This document shows, one piece after another, positions 63,723 to 64,000 of a stretch of DNA of 64,000 nucleotides. The stretch covers positions 1-64,000 of the forward strand of contig PNKE01000061.1 of the NCBI GenBank assembly GCA_013822245.1. Direction: 5' to 3'. The stretch's first letter is position 1, and each line of letters opens with the position of its first letter. A program made the translations under genes and the position numbers. The DNA is from Candidatus Solibacter sp. GTDB taxonomy: Bacteria > Acidobacteriota > Terriglobia > Bryobacterales > Bryobacteraceae. The notes below the pieces were generated by a model. The model searched no databases and was not told where the DNA came from. It worked only from the letters and a program-made list of their open reading frames with translations.

Positions 63723-64000
63723 ATGCCCGATCCTGTTGAAATCCACCAACTCGGCCCGCGTGGATTCATTTGCCCGTTCGCCGGCGATCTCCACGCGTCT
63801 CTGGAGCTTGCGCGCTTCAAATCCGATGCCGACTGCGTCCCGCTGCATCTCACTCATTACGAGGGCCGCCCTCCATCCGATCAACTCTTCTTCCAGGCCG
63901 CCGGCCCGCGCCGCGAGATCTTCTTCGATCCGGCCTCGGCTCGCGCCGGCATCGTCACGTGCGGCGGACTCTGCCCCGGCCTGAACAACGTCATCCGGTC
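63723..64000 (+). CDS. 6-phosphofructokinase (5' part only)
   Basis: The first 92 codons of a phosphofructokinase run off the right edge. The ATG at 63723 follows TGGAGGAGACTG. After an N-terminal extension of about 75 residues, [16 protein letters not shown] is the start of the ATP/PPi-binding fold, in the form seen in the long PFK clade that includes the PPi-dependent-like enzymes. Whether it uses ATP or PPi depends on residues outside the window. No stop codon occurs in frame. Confidence 0.85.
   Translation, partial: MPDPVEIHQLGPRGFICPFAGDLHASLELARFKSDADCVPLHLTHYEGRPPSDQLFFQAAGPRREIFFDPASARAGIVTCGGLCPGLNNVIR

Overview
The window is GC-rich, densely coded DNA from a free-living, Gram-negative, heterotrophic aerobe. 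It most likely comes from an Acidobacteriota genome of the Bryobacterales/Solibacter type. The reasons are a secreted VWFA-related protein of the acidobacterial type, several Gfo/Idh/MocA oxidoreductases and a sugar isomerase carrying Tat or Sec signals, a long LptF-LptG fusion, and an oxidase-assembly operon with an internal ABC-2 transporter. No rRNA, tRNA, CRISPR array, insertion sequence or phage gene was seen. Most starts have a clear Shine-Dalgarno; a few use GTG or TTG.

Layout. 1-3136 (minus): a cyclophilin, then a run of c-heme sensor kinase, archaemetzincin protease and a truncated response regulator. 3158-12113: a kinase-like protein, malQ, an exported Gfo/Idh enzyme, argG, a VapBC toxin-antitoxin pair, a KDG kinase and an exported triple-RidA protein. 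12169-17615: an apiosidase-like hydrolase, a small membrane protein, another Gfo/Idh enzyme and metY. 17758-19437: a visibly less GC-rich three-gene cassette of a proteasome-like Ntn hydrolase, a small antitoxin-like protein and a PIN nuclease; this is the best candidate for an undescribed system. 19558-27664: a Tat sugar isomerase, a 496-bp spacer with paired 11-bp repeats, a variant RIC/YtfE protein, a VWFA/1128-residue exported pair and a third Gfo/Idh enzyme.

27654-33529 (minus) is one tightly packed operon for cytochrome oxidase biogenesis: ctaA, ctaB, an ABC-2 transporter, a Sco lipoprotein, a DUF420 protein, a methyltransferase and lgt. Its ctaA carries three tandem 93-bp palindromic units inserted in frame. 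33707-38582 holds an HDAC-like/Pta pair, mdh, a SET-domain protein and an enolase paralogue with changed catalytic residues; the latter overlaps an APH-type kinase (38579-39568). 39605-41626 is a CpaE-like ATPase divergent from a LuxR regulator. 41680-50190 is a plus-strand run of exported TldD/TldE-like proteins, the LptF-LptG fusion and an AddB-like nuclease. The rest (50263-64000) encodes an alpha-galactosidase, lipid and envelope enzymes, proline dehydrogenase, a class A PBP, two TPR proteins, two exported metabolic enzymes and the start of a phosphofructokinase.

Taken together, the genes describe an organism that breaks down plant sugars (alpha-galactosidase, apiosidase-like enzyme, MalQ, KDG kinase, sugar oxidoreductases). 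It respires with a heme A-type oxidase and devotes much coding capacity to its envelope. Functions are inferred from motifs read by eye; no database search was run.
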